DNA of 64,000 bases. It comes from Rosistilla oblonga. Lineage in GTDB: Bacteria; Planctomycetota; Planctomycetia; Pirellulales; Pirellulaceae. This document shows, piece by piece, positions 46,289-54,631 of this stretch. The notes beneath the pieces were generated by a model. The model had not been told where the DNA came from. It ran no database searches and saw nothing but the letters and a program-made list of their open reading frames with translations. Each line of letters begins with the position of its first letter. Within the stretch, counting starts at the first letter, position 1. Position numbers and translations under genes: made by a program. Where the stretch lies: NCBI RefSeq assembly GCF_007751715.1, contig NZ_CP036292.1, positions 5,649,339 through 5,713,338 of the forward strand, written 5' to 3'.

Positions 46289-47281
46289 TTACCAGGGTGT
46301 GTTGACCAGCATTCCCAAGTAAAAACCGACGTCGAAGCGATCGGCGATCGTTTCGTCGGTCGATGTCCCCGCTTGCAGCCCCGCTTCGAAGCCGACGCGG
46401 GTGCGTTGGTCCAAGCGAATCGGGCGGCCGTTCTGATCGAGGACCGCGGGAGGTTCGGGGCCGATCGGGAACTCGTACCGGAAGCCGATCGAGCCGACGC
46501 CGATGGGAGCCCCCCCGCCGTCGGTGCCACCATTTGATAGCGCGGTGGTGATCCCAAGTCCCAGCGTGGCGCCAAATCGCCAGCCGAGATCGTGCAGCGA
46601 AACCTTCTTGCTGTTCTCATCGGCGAAGAAGTCGGTCACCAGTTTCAGCGGTTTATAGATCTCCAGAACGTCCAACGACGCCAGGATCGAACCGTTGCGA
46701 AACAGATCGAATTCCGAATCGTTATCCCGTTTCATATCGAAGAAGACGCGGGCCTTGGGCTGCAAAAAACGGACCTGCGGTCGCCACGATTGGTCGTCGT
46801 GAACCTCGACAAGATCGCCCTGCAGCCCATTTTGCGAGATCGTGCTGTGCAGCAAGATCTCGTCGTCGGGAACTTCGTAGCGGACGACGCGTATCGTCTC
46901 TTGCTCCGGATCGTCCGACGGAACGTCCATCAATTTGCCCTGGACTCCGCTGGCGCGAAACAGATTGTGGGCAGTGACTTCGGTGAGTGGCACGTCGTAG
47001 CGAACGATCCGATGATCGACTCCCGACGGCGATGAACTGAGAAAGGTCGGGATCCGTTGGACGCCCGAAAGGATGTTGTGCGTCGCCGGTTCCGATGCGG
47101 CGATCGACATCGCCCCGGCCAGATCCAGACGTTGCGGCTTCGGAGAAGAATGAGCTTCCGAGATCGGTTCAAACTGAAACGCTGGCGATGGATCGAACAA
47201 TGCCGGCGGCATCTCGTACTGCTGAGCGCGCGCAACAGAACTGCAAACGCAGGCTGCTATCAGCAATAAATACCGTTGCAC
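46289..47281 (-). CDS. putative secreted outer-membrane beta-barrel protein
   Basis: A 330-residue protein with a signal peptide (YLLLIAACVCSSVARA, cleavage before QQYEMP) and a GTG start at 47281. It holds an internal duplication of about 40 residues: IVRYDVPLTEVTAHNLFRAS is followed by VVRYEVPDDEILLHSTISQN, each ending in a GxLxxV turn. The C-terminal half has alternating hydrophobic strands (FGATLGLGITTALSNGG, IGVGSIGFRYEFPIG, VGFEAGLQAG) and ends FYLGMLVNTPW. A terminal aromatic residue is typical of outer-membrane barrels. Family unknown. Confidence 0.55.
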   Translation of the reverse strand: MQRYLLLIAACVCSSVARAQQYEMPPALFDPSPAFQFEPISEAHSSPKPQRLDLAGAMSIAASEPATHNILSGVQRIPTFLSSSPSGVDHRIVRYDVPLTEVTAHNLFRASGVQGKLMDVPSDDPEQETIRVVRYEVPDDEILLHSTISQNGLQGDLVEVHDDQSWRPQVRFLQPKARVFFDMKRDNDSEFDLFRNGSILASLDVLEIYKPLKLVTDFFADENSKKVSLHDLGWRFGATLGLGITTALSNGGTDGGGAPIGVGSIGFRYEFPIGPEPPAVLDQNGRPIRLDQRTRVGFEAGLQAGTSTDETIADRFDVGFYLGMLVNTPW

Positions 47282-47402
47282 GCTCCCATGCCTTTCCGCA
47301 AAATTCGCTCCCCCGATACTGTCCGTTTCGCAGGGTACGCTATCGGGCGAAGAGCGAGCAAGACGGAATCGTCACCGCCGCGGGAATGCTAGCGAGCGTA
47401 GA

Positions 47403-48752
47403 CTACTTCGCCGCCGATGGGATCAATTGGAAACAGGCGACGCGATTTGCACCGCGAACGTACAGCCGGCCGTTGGCGACAACCGGAGCGGCCCAACAAG
47501 GCGATCGCAGAAACGGAGCCTCGATATCTCCCAACGCTTCGGAGAGATCGATCTCGGTGACCGGTTGATACGAATCGCTACTGTCCTTGATCAATTCCAT
47601 GTGGCCGCGTTCATCGAGGACCACAAAATGACCGTCGATCCAAAGCAGACTGGTTCGGATTCGATTCGGTTTGGTCCACATCACTTCGCCGTCGGACCAA
47701 CGGATGCAACGCAGATCGCTGTCGGGTTCATTGCGGCCGCTGCAACCAAACAGATAGTCGCCGTGCTGGATCGGCGTCGCCCAGTGGGCTCGCATCGCTT
47801 GCGCCCGACGCGACCGAGGATCTTTCCACAGCAGTTCGTAATCGCGTGGAGTGACTTTCAGCAAAGCACTTCCGACATCGTAACATTCCGAGATCAGCAC
47901 CTGATCGCCGCGGACGATCGGTAGCGCCGCATTGACGCTCTCCAGCCGCGGCGAACGCCACGGGAAGTGCCACAGTTCTTCACCCTTGTTCGGATCAAAG
48001 GCCAACAAGCCGCCGCGCATGAAGGCCAGTCCAACGTCTTGGCCATCGATCTTGGCGATCACCGGCGTGCTGTAGCTGGCCAGTTCGTCGGACAGTTGAT
48101 AAGCAAGCTTTCCATCGGATTGGCGGAACGCGACGATTCCCGAATTGTTGCCGATGACGCGATCCAACGCTCCCAACGGCAAGCGTTGGTCGGCCGCCGG
48201 GCTGCCGCCAACCATCACGATCACCATGTCTTTGTAGATCACCGGGCAACAGGAGACGCCGAAGAAGTTTTGGATCACGCCAAACTCTTCGTTCAACGAA
48301 TGCGTCCACAACAGTTTGCCGTCGGTCTTGTCGAAGCAGCTGAGCCGGCCGGCGACGCCGTAGGTAAAAACTCGATTTCCAGCGATTACTGGCGAACTTC
48401 GCGGGCCGTTGTTGTATCCATACATGTCGCGGTAGGCGACTGGTTGATCAGCGTGCCAAATCTCGCGGCCGCTGGCGGCATCGAGACAGATCAAACGCTC
48501 GACGTCGCCGACGCGATCGAATTGGAAATAACGTCCCTGATCGACAGCTCCGATGCCGTAACTGGTATCGAGGTCGAGGGTCCACAGCAGCTTCAGTTTG
48601 CCGTCGCTCCAATCGGTTAAGATGCCGGTCTCGGTCGATTTACCGTTGGCCGTGGGGCCTAGAAAACTAAGCCAGTCGGCGGCGGCGAGCGGGCCGCCGG
48701 TTAACACGAGCACGACGAGCCAACAGATTGTCCAGGCAATGAAAGATCTCAT
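47403..48752 (-). CDS. secreted PQQ-binding-like beta-propeller protein
   Basis: A 449-residue protein with a signal peptide (IAWTICWLVVLVLTGGPLAA). Beta-propeller blades follow with the PQQ-repeat tryptophans: LICLDAASGREIWHADQPV, LSCFDKTDGKLLWTHSL, LLAFDPNKGEELWHFPWRS and RCIRWSDGEVMWTKPNRIRT. Proteins of this type are common in planctomycetes and are not shown to bind PQQ; they act as periplasmic scaffolds or enzymes of unknown substrate. The ATG at 48752 overlaps the divergent arfB start by 14 bases. Confidence 0.8.
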   Translation of the reverse strand: MRSFIAWTICWLVVLVLTGGPLAAADWLSFLGPTANGKSTETGILTDWSDGKLKLLWTLDLDTSYGIGAVDQGRYFQFDRVGDVERLICLDAASGREIWHADQPVAYRDMYGYNNGPRSSPVIAGNRVFTYGVAGRLSCFDKTDGKLLWTHSLNEEFGVIQNFFGVSCCPVIYKDMVIVMVGGSPAADQRLPLGALDRVIGNNSGIVAFRQSDGKLAYQLSDELASYSTPVIAKIDGQDVGLAFMRGGLLAFDPNKGEELWHFPWRSPRLESVNAALPIVRGDQVLISECYDVGSALLKVTPRDYELLWKDPRSRRAQAMRAHWATPIQHGDYLFGCSGRNEPDSDLRCIRWSDGEVMWTKPNRIRTSLLWIDGHFVVLDERGHMELIKDSSDSYQPVTEIDLSEALGDIEAPFLRSPCWAAPVVANGRLYVRGANRVACFQLIPSAAK

Positions 48753-49161
48753 AATCAACTCTCGGGTGACGATTCCAGCGGATCAGCTGACGGTGACGCA
48801 TGCCCGCAGCAGCGGGCCAGGTGGGCAAAATGTCAACAAGGTGAATTCGAAAGTTACTGTATCTTGGCTGGTCGACGACAACAACATCCTCGATCCCGAA
48901 TGGACCCGCCGCGTCAAAGTGCGACATCAAAATCGCATCAACCAGCTGGGACAGCTCTCCCTGACCAGCCAACAGTATCGCCAACAGCCGCGGAACCTCG
49001 AGGATTGCCTGACCAAGCTGCGGGCGCTGCTTTTGGAGTGCCAACATCCGCCGAAACGACGGCGTGAAACGCGGCCAACGCTGGGATCGAAGAAGCGACG
49101 CTTGGAATCCAAACGCCAACAGAGTTCCAAAAAACAATCGCGCGGCGGACGCTGGGACTGA
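48739..49161 (+). CDS. arfB: alternative ribosome-rescue peptidyl-tRNA hydrolase ArfB-like
   Basis: A 140-residue class I release-factor-like domain. It shows SRVTIPADQLTVTHARSSGP, then GGQNVNKVNSKVTVSW with the catalytic GGQ at about residues 28-30. A basic tail (PPKRRRETRPTLGSKKRRLE and onward) enters the ribosomal mRNA channel in ArfB/YaeJ. It hydrolyses peptidyl-tRNA on stalled ribosomes. ATG 48739 gives the usual N-terminal length of about nine residues before RVTIP; TTG 48598 would add 47 residues that lie inside the divergent PQQ gene. Confidence 0.9.
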   Translation: MKDLIINSRVTIPADQLTVTHARSSGPGGQNVNKVNSKVTVSWLVDDNNILDPEWTRRVKVRHQNRINQLGQLSLTSQQYRQQPRNLEDCLTKLRALLLECQHPPKRRRETRPTLGSKKRRLESKRQQSSKKQSRGGRWD

Positions 49162-49413
49162 TCTCTCCCGCAGCCGTATCGCGGCAAGATCAGCTTTCCA
49201 ATCGATCGCTCCAAGGCTGCCGACCACCGCAAAACTTTCTCGCACCGCCGGAATCAATGTCCGCACTCTCGGCGTTTCCAGGATTGGCCCACTGGCAGTC
49301 GAGCCATGCGTTTCCGATCGATGCGTCGACCATTTCAGTCGATGCGTTTCGTCGGACAACGCCGCTCTTCCGCCGCAACGAAAGTGCCCGCCCGTGCCTG
49401 GAGAACTAGTGCG

Positions 49414-51180
49414 ATGATCCGATATTTGCTGTTAGCGATCTGCCTGCTGTGCAGTTTCAGTTCACCGATCCCGATCCGCGCCGACGATCCCGATCTTGCC
49501 TCGCGAGCGGCAAAGATCTTGAAAAAACACTGCTATTCCTGCCACGGCGTGAAGTTTGAAGTCCCTGGGTTCAACGTTTTGGATCATGCAGTTCTGGTCG
49601 CACAGCCCGCCGACGCGACGCCTTACGTGACCGCGGGCAAGCTGGACGCGTCGTTGATTTGGCAACGCATCGCCGTCGACAAGGACATGCCGCCACAAAA
49701 GATCGACGATCGAATCAGCGATCAAGATTTGGAGGTCTTGCGGCGTTGGATAGTCGACGGAGCGGCGGCGCCAACTTATACGAACCGCGAGTTCATCGCT
49801 GAAGAGCACGTGTTGCGATCGATTCGCGACGATCTGCAAGAGATGCAGCCCGAGAGCCGATCGCATCAGCGTTATCTGTCGCTGCATGCGATCAGCAATA
49901 ACCCGCGGTACACCGATGCCGACCTGCGGCTGTATCGCGCCGCCGTCGTCAAACTGCTGAACAGCGTCAGCCGCCGCAGCCGGATCGTCAATCCACCGAT
50001 GGTCGATGTCGCGGCCGAACTCTCCAGCGAAGGGAGCGTCTTTCGGGTCGATCTCCGCGACTTCGGCTGGTCCGCCGCCGATTGGCAGTTGGCTCTGCAA
50101 GGCTATCCATTTGGGCTCTCCTGGAACGACAACAAATTGCAAGCGTTTGCCAGGGACATCGAACAACTTGTCGGTTCGCTTTCGTTCGACGGCATCGCCT
50201 ATGTCCGAGCCGATTGGTTCGTCACCAAAGCCTCGCGGCCAGCGACCTATCACGCGCTACTGAACATACCGGAGACCGCTGGCGAATTGGAAACGCGACT
50301 GGGCGTCGATACGAAACAGGACTTCCTGCAAGATCGGCTGAACCGCGCCGGTTTCGCTGGCAGCGGCGTGAGTCATCAGAATCGCTTGGTCGATCGACAC
50401 GAGGGATCGGTCGCGTCGTATTACTATCGCAGCTACGACTTCGATAAAGCGTTTGGCCGCGGTGTCTTATACCGCTTTCCGCTGGGGCCTCGCTTCGATG
50501 GGAACCCACACGATCAGTTCGCCTTCGAACACGCTGGCGGCGAAATCATCTGGGATCTGCCCAACGGACTGCAAGGTTATATGTTGGTCGACGCCGAAGG
50601 GAAGCGGATCGATAAAGGACCGATCGAAATCGTTCGTGACATGCGTGAGATCGCCGGTTCGCCGGAGATCGTCAACGCGGTCAGCTGCATCGGTTGCCAT
50701 CGCCACGGCCTGCTGGACTATCGCGACATGGTTTCGGGCTCGCAATCGCTGACCTCCAACGACAGAACCAAGGTCGACGCCCTCTACACTCGCCCCGATC
50801 GGTTGCAGGAAATCTTGACTTCCGACCGCAACCGCTACCTGGCAGCGCTGAAGCTTGCGATCGGCCCCTATCTGCAAATTCACGAGGCGGCCGACACAGC
50901 GATCACCGAATTCCCCGAACCGATCAGCACCGTGGCAAAATGGTACGACCAAGATATGTCGTTGGCCGATGTCGCGGCAGAACTGGGGTTTGAAGACGCG
51001 ACGGCGCTGGCTCCCACAATCCAGTACAACCAGAAACTGAAGGATCTGGGCCTGGCACCGCTCGCCTCGGATTCCACGATCCCGCGGCGGATGTGGGACA
51101 CGCAACAGGAGAGTCCATCGTCGATCTTCCAACGGACAGCGGTCGCGTTGGGAGTTGGCAGCGGGATGAATCCCAACTAA
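49414..51180 (+). CDS. secreted diheme c-type cytochrome-like protein (Planctomycete cytochrome C type)
   Basis: A 588-residue protein with a signal peptide (IRYLLLAICLLCSFSSPIPI). A PSCyt1-like domain follows: AAKILKKHCYSCHGVKFEVP gives CxxCH at about residues 40-44, followed by DKDMPPQK and LRRWIVDGAAAP. A second CxxCH, in AVSCIGCHRHG, lies at about residues 425-429. The part between has no motif I can name. Likely a periplasmic electron-transfer or heme protein. ATG 49414 is chosen because the signal peptide begins there. Confidence 0.75.
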   Translation: MIRYLLLAICLLCSFSSPIPIRADDPDLASRAAKILKKHCYSCHGVKFEVPGFNVLDHAVLVAQPADATPYVTAGKLDASLIWQRIAVDKDMPPQKIDDRISDQDLEVLRRWIVDGAAAPTYTNREFIAEEHVLRSIRDDLQEMQPESRSHQRYLSLHAISNNPRYTDADLRLYRAAVVKLLNSVSRRSRIVNPPMVDVAAELSSEGSVFRVDLRDFGWSAADWQLALQGYPFGLSWNDNKLQAFARDIEQLVGSLSFDGIAYVRADWFVTKASRPATYHALLNIPETAGELETRLGVDTKQDFLQDRLNRAGFAGSGVSHQNRLVDRHEGSVASYYYRSYDFDKAFGRGVLYRFPLGPRFDGNPHDQFAFEHAGGEIIWDLPNGLQGYMLVDAEGKRIDKGPIEIVRDMREIAGSPEIVNAVSCIGCHRHGLLDYRDMVSGSQSLTSNDRTKVDALYTRPDRLQEILTSDRNRYLAALKLAIGPYLQIHEAADTAITEFPEPISTVAKWYDQDMSLADVAAELGFEDATALAPTIQYNQKLKDLGLAPLASDSTIPRRMWDTQQESPSSIFQRTAVALGVGSGMNPN

Positions 51181-51301
51181 CGCAGACTCCCCTCCGGGGT
51201 CACTTCGCAGCTTGTCGGTTCCAATCCGACAGCTCCTCTTCTTTATCGATGGCTCCAACACGCTCGAATCGGCTCGCGATTCGTCCCCGAAAACACGCAC
51301 C

Positions 51302-51340
51302 AAAGCCCTCGGGTGTCAAACCGGGGGCTTTGCGCATTTT
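51302..51340 (+). terminator. probable intrinsic terminator
   Basis: AAAGCCCTCGG and CCGGGGGCTTT form an 11-bp stem with one mispair around an 8-base loop. GCGCATTTT follows. It lies about 120 bases after the cytochrome stop. The T-run is short. Confidence 0.55.
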
Positions 51341-51523
51341 CTGACACCGTGCGGATGCTCTTCGCAAATTTTTCGCTGCACCGGTGTCCGCTTGAGGGGC
51401 GGAACCTGCATCCATTCTTTAGGGAGCGACACATGTGCTCTCCACGCCTGAACGCCAACTCAAGCGAAAACGAGACGAGAACCAAAACCGGACGACGATC
51501 CGCATCGCAGGGAGACATCGATC

Positions 51524-52705
51524 ATGAAAAACACGCTCTACCGCAGCCAAGCATTCAGAATCCTGGGGTTGGTTGGCTTGTTATCGATCGCGATCTCGAG
51601 CGTCGCTTCGGCGGCCAGCGACGACGTCACGCCAACGGTTCGCGAGGCGATGGTCAAGTTGAGCGATGAGATCGCTCGCTACATCGCCGCCGATCCCGAC
51701 ACCAAAGGGCAAGTCGCGATCGGTGCCTTCCAAGGTCCTTCCAGCAGCGGCGCGGGAGCGAGAATCGTGCAATCGCTGAAGGAGAACCTGAAGTCGAAGT
51801 GTGAGATCGTCGACGTCGGAGCTGCTTATACGGTCAGCGGTCGCTTCATGGGACAGAAGCTCGATGGCCAATTCGTCACGATCATCGAAGCGGAGATCGG
51901 CGACGCGTTGGGCAACACGGTCCAGAAGCTGCGACGCAAAGTAGTCACCGCGATCGAAGAGGGCTTGGCCTTCTTCGGTCCCAGTAGCGTCGACCTATCG
52001 GCGCAATCCCAAGCTTCCAAGCCGGACAAACCAGTTTCCGAAAAGCCCGAATCCGATTCGACGGCGGCGACGGAGATGTTGGTCAGCAGCATCGTCAAAC
52101 CGGAAACCCACCTCGATGCCAAACGCAAGACGCGGATGAACCCTGCCGACGGCAGCCCCTACGGTTTGGAGATCGCACTGAAGCAGTCCGACGGCAAATA
52201 CCGCAGCCTTCCGATCACCGAGACCGACGGCGTTGCCACGGTCGATCTGAAAGCGGACCAGATCTATGCGGTCCGGTTGTTCAACGATTCGGCCCGCCCG
52301 GTCGGGTGCCGTTTAACGATCGATGGAATCAACACCTTCGCCTTGAGCTTGGATGCAAATTACCGCGGCAAGGAAACGATCATGGAACTGCAACCGAATG
52401 CCAAGTTCCTGATCAAAGGCTGGCACCACACGGGCGACCTCAGCCACGAATTTCGCATTAGCAATTACGCCGATACGCCCGCCGCCCAGTTCGGCGTCTT
52501 CGATGGCGTCGGCATGCTGACCACCACGTTTTTCGAAACGACAGCTGCCCAGCGCTACTCCGCGACTCGTGAGTTCGCCACCGCCGTGGGCGACGAAGTC
52601 GAGATGCGATACCGAGACGGGCAATCGAAGTTCGGCAAACCGATCGCCGCGGTCAGCGTTCGCTACGTCCGCCCGGTCGCCCCAACCGATTTGCCGCTGA
52701 ACTGA
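51524..52705 (+). CDS. secreted protein with C-terminal DUF4384-like domain
   Basis: A 393-residue protein with a signal peptide (ILGLVGLLSIAISSVASA). The N-terminal domain shows GQVAIGAFQGPSSSGAGARI and YTVSGRFMGQKLDGQFVTII, a pattern like FlgO- or CsgG-type proteins. The C-terminal part YAVRLFNDSARPVGCRLTID and FLIKGWHHTGDLSHEFRI resembles DUF4384-like domains often found beside caspase-family proteins. It lies 121 bases upstream of the metacaspase on the same strand. A GGGAG box about ten bases before ATG 51524 supports the start. Family names are from pattern memory and need a profile search. Confidence 0.55.
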   Translation: MKNTLYRSQAFRILGLVGLLSIAISSVASAASDDVTPTVREAMVKLSDEIARYIAADPDTKGQVAIGAFQGPSSSGAGARIVQSLKENLKSKCEIVDVGAAYTVSGRFMGQKLDGQFVTIIEAEIGDALGNTVQKLRRKVVTAIEEGLAFFGPSSVDLSAQSQASKPDKPVSEKPESDSTAATEMLVSSIVKPETHLDAKRKTRMNPADGSPYGLEIALKQSDGKYRSLPITETDGVATVDLKADQIYAVRLFNDSARPVGCRLTIDGINTFALSLDANYRGKETIMELQPNAKFLIKGWHHTGDLSHEFRISNYADTPAAQFGVFDGVGMLTTTFFETTAAQRYSATREFATAVGDEVEMRYRDGQSKFGKPIAAVSVRYVRPVAPTDLPLN

Positions 52706-52826
52706 CCTCTTCGCTGTCGATCGCACCGCGATCGCGGCGAGCCTGAAAATCGAAACGCTCACAAAACAACAACAACTCAATCCAATTTGAAGCCCCATCT
52801 TTCCTTTTGTGCTTTGGAGAAGACCG

Positions 52827-54629
52827 ATGCAAACGTCAAGTATTCGAATCGTGATCCCCGCCCTGCTGCTGACCGCGTTGGCTTGCAGCAACAACGCCTT
52901 GGCCAAGAACACTCAAAAACTGCACGCGATGGTGATCGGCAACGGCGACTACAGCGTTGGCACTCTCGCCAATCCGGCCAACGATGCTCACGCGATTTCC
53001 GAAGCATTAAGCGACCTCGGCTTTGATGTGACAACCGAAACCGATCTGTCGCACCAGGCGATGGACCGCTCGATCACTCGATTCTTCAACCGAGTCGAGA
53101 AAGGCAGCTTGGCCTTCTTCTTCTTCGCCGGGCATGGGATTCAAGTGGAAGGCGAAACCTATCTGATCCCGGTCGACGCCGAGATCTCCGACGAAACGCT
53201 GGTGAAATACAAAGCGGTTTCGCTCAGCCTGATCCTCGATTCACTGGGGCGTTCGGAAAGCGAGATGAACGTCGTCGTCTTGGACTGCTGCCGCAACAAT
53301 CCCTTCGAGCGGTCCTGGGCTCGGCGTAGCGTCGTTCAACAGGGTCGCGGCCTGGTCGTGAACACAGCAATTCCCGAGGGGATGATCATCGCGTACGCCA
53401 CATCCGACGGCAAAACCGCTGCGGACGGCAACCATGGTAACTCGCCCTACACAACCGAACTGGCTGCCGCGATGAAACAACGGCCAAGCGACGGCTTGCG
53501 GCTGCTGGACGTGTTTGTGAACGCCAGTCGAGCTGTGCGTAAGAAGACCGATCAATCTCCCAGCATGTACTTGGACGTATCCCGCGATACTTTCTATCTC
53601 CATCCACCAGAAACCCGCCAGACTTCATCGGTACCGAAACCCACACCCGAGATCGACCACGAAGAGATCACCAAAATCGCATCGATCACGGTGCCTGAAC
53701 TCTCCGCTACGGAATCGATGGAGCTGGAGAACAATTCGTTGTTCGACCAAGCCGACGTCTACTTGCGACAAGGGAAATACGACAACGCGATCATGGCCTA
53801 CACCGCGCTGTTGGAAGACCCAACGCTGCCAGCTGCGGCGCGAAAGAAGGCACGCAAAAGTCGTGGCGCCGCCTACCTGGGACGCGGCACACAACAGGAT
53901 CTCAACTTTGCCATCGTCGACCAATTGGCGGCCGGTCTGGACGGGATCCGCGTCACCGTACGAAACGATTCAACGGAGCTTAAAGTCGGCACCCAGGAGA
54001 GCGGTCGCGTTTCGCGAGGCCAGGTATTGAGAATCACCAAATCGAAGCAGCATAACGCCAAGGATTGGTTCTGGGTCGCGGCCGTCAACGGCGACGAAAC
54101 CCTAACCGGTTGGGTGCCCGCTGCGGCGGTCGTCAAGTCCGACAACACCACCAAACCTGCCTCGCTGGCCGTCTCCGCTACGCCCAGCCACTCAGCCTCG
54201 AGCAATATCGTTGTCGGCACGCCAGCCTCCGTCTCGATCCCAACCTCGCAACACCATCGAATAGTACAGACACCACAACCACAATCGTTCACGCAGCCTC
54301 AGCTGACACGCTCGGTCACCCCGTCGCACCATTCGTTCGGCACAAACAGCCGCACGACTCAACAGTACACCAGAGGATCCCACAACAATTGGAAGCCAAA
54401 CAACACTTGGAATCACAACAACAATCACCACCAGAAACAACACCAATGGAAACAGAAGCACCATGGCCATCATGGGCACCACGGCCACAACAACCGCCAG
54501 CACCAATGGGGCGGCAATAATCAATGGGGCGGGAACAACACGCGAGCCAAAAGCATCTGGGCAACTCCCAAATGGGAATCGCCAGCCGAAATCCGCCGCG
54601 GGCTCGCCAACGGTACGCTTCGCTGGTAG
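52827..54629 (+). CDS. secreted caspase-family (metacaspase-like) protein
   Basis: A 600-residue protein with an N-terminal signal sequence (ALLLTALACSNNALA). The p20 domain opens HAMVIGNGDYSVGTLANPAN, carries the catalytic His in FFFAGHGIQ (about 103) and the catalytic Cys in VVLDCCRNNPF (about 155). Residues about 310-360 look TPR-like (DQADVYLRQGKYDNAIMAYT), and an SH3-like segment follows (WVAAVNGDETLTGWVP). The tail is very rich in His, Asn, Gln and Gly. GGAGAAG before ATG 52827 fits the start. Its TAG stop lies inside the 10-bp target duplication of the next insertion sequence. Confidence 0.85.
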   Translation: MQTSSIRIVIPALLLTALACSNNALAKNTQKLHAMVIGNGDYSVGTLANPANDAHAISEALSDLGFDVTTETDLSHQAMDRSITRFFNRVEKGSLAFFFFAGHGIQVEGETYLIPVDAEISDETLVKYKAVSLSLILDSLGRSESEMNVVVLDCCRNNPFERSWARRSVVQQGRGLVVNTAIPEGMIIAYATSDGKTAADGNHGNSPYTTELAAAMKQRPSDGLRLLDVFVNASRAVRKKTDQSPSMYLDVSRDTFYLHPPETRQTSSVPKPTPEIDHEEITKIASITVPELSATESMELENNSLFDQADVYLRQGKYDNAIMAYTALLEDPTLPAAARKKARKSRGAAYLGRGTQQDLNFAIVDQLAAGLDGIRVTVRNDSTELKVGTQESGRVSRGQVLRITKSKQHNAKDWFWVAAVNGDETLTGWVPAAAVVKSDNTTKPASLAVSATPSHSASSNIVVGTPASVSIPTSQHHRIVQTPQPQSFTQPQLTRSVTPSHHSFGTNSRTTQQYTRGSHNNWKPNNTWNHNNNHHQKQHQWKQKHHGHHGHHGHNNRQHQWGGNNQWGGNNTRAKSIWATPKWESPAEIRRGLANGTLRW

Positions 54630-54631
54630 GG

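Noticed and set aside
48667-49359. Long minus-strand open frame opposite arfB
   Set aside because: It lies antisense to the well-supported GGQ gene and shows no motif; a shadow frame.
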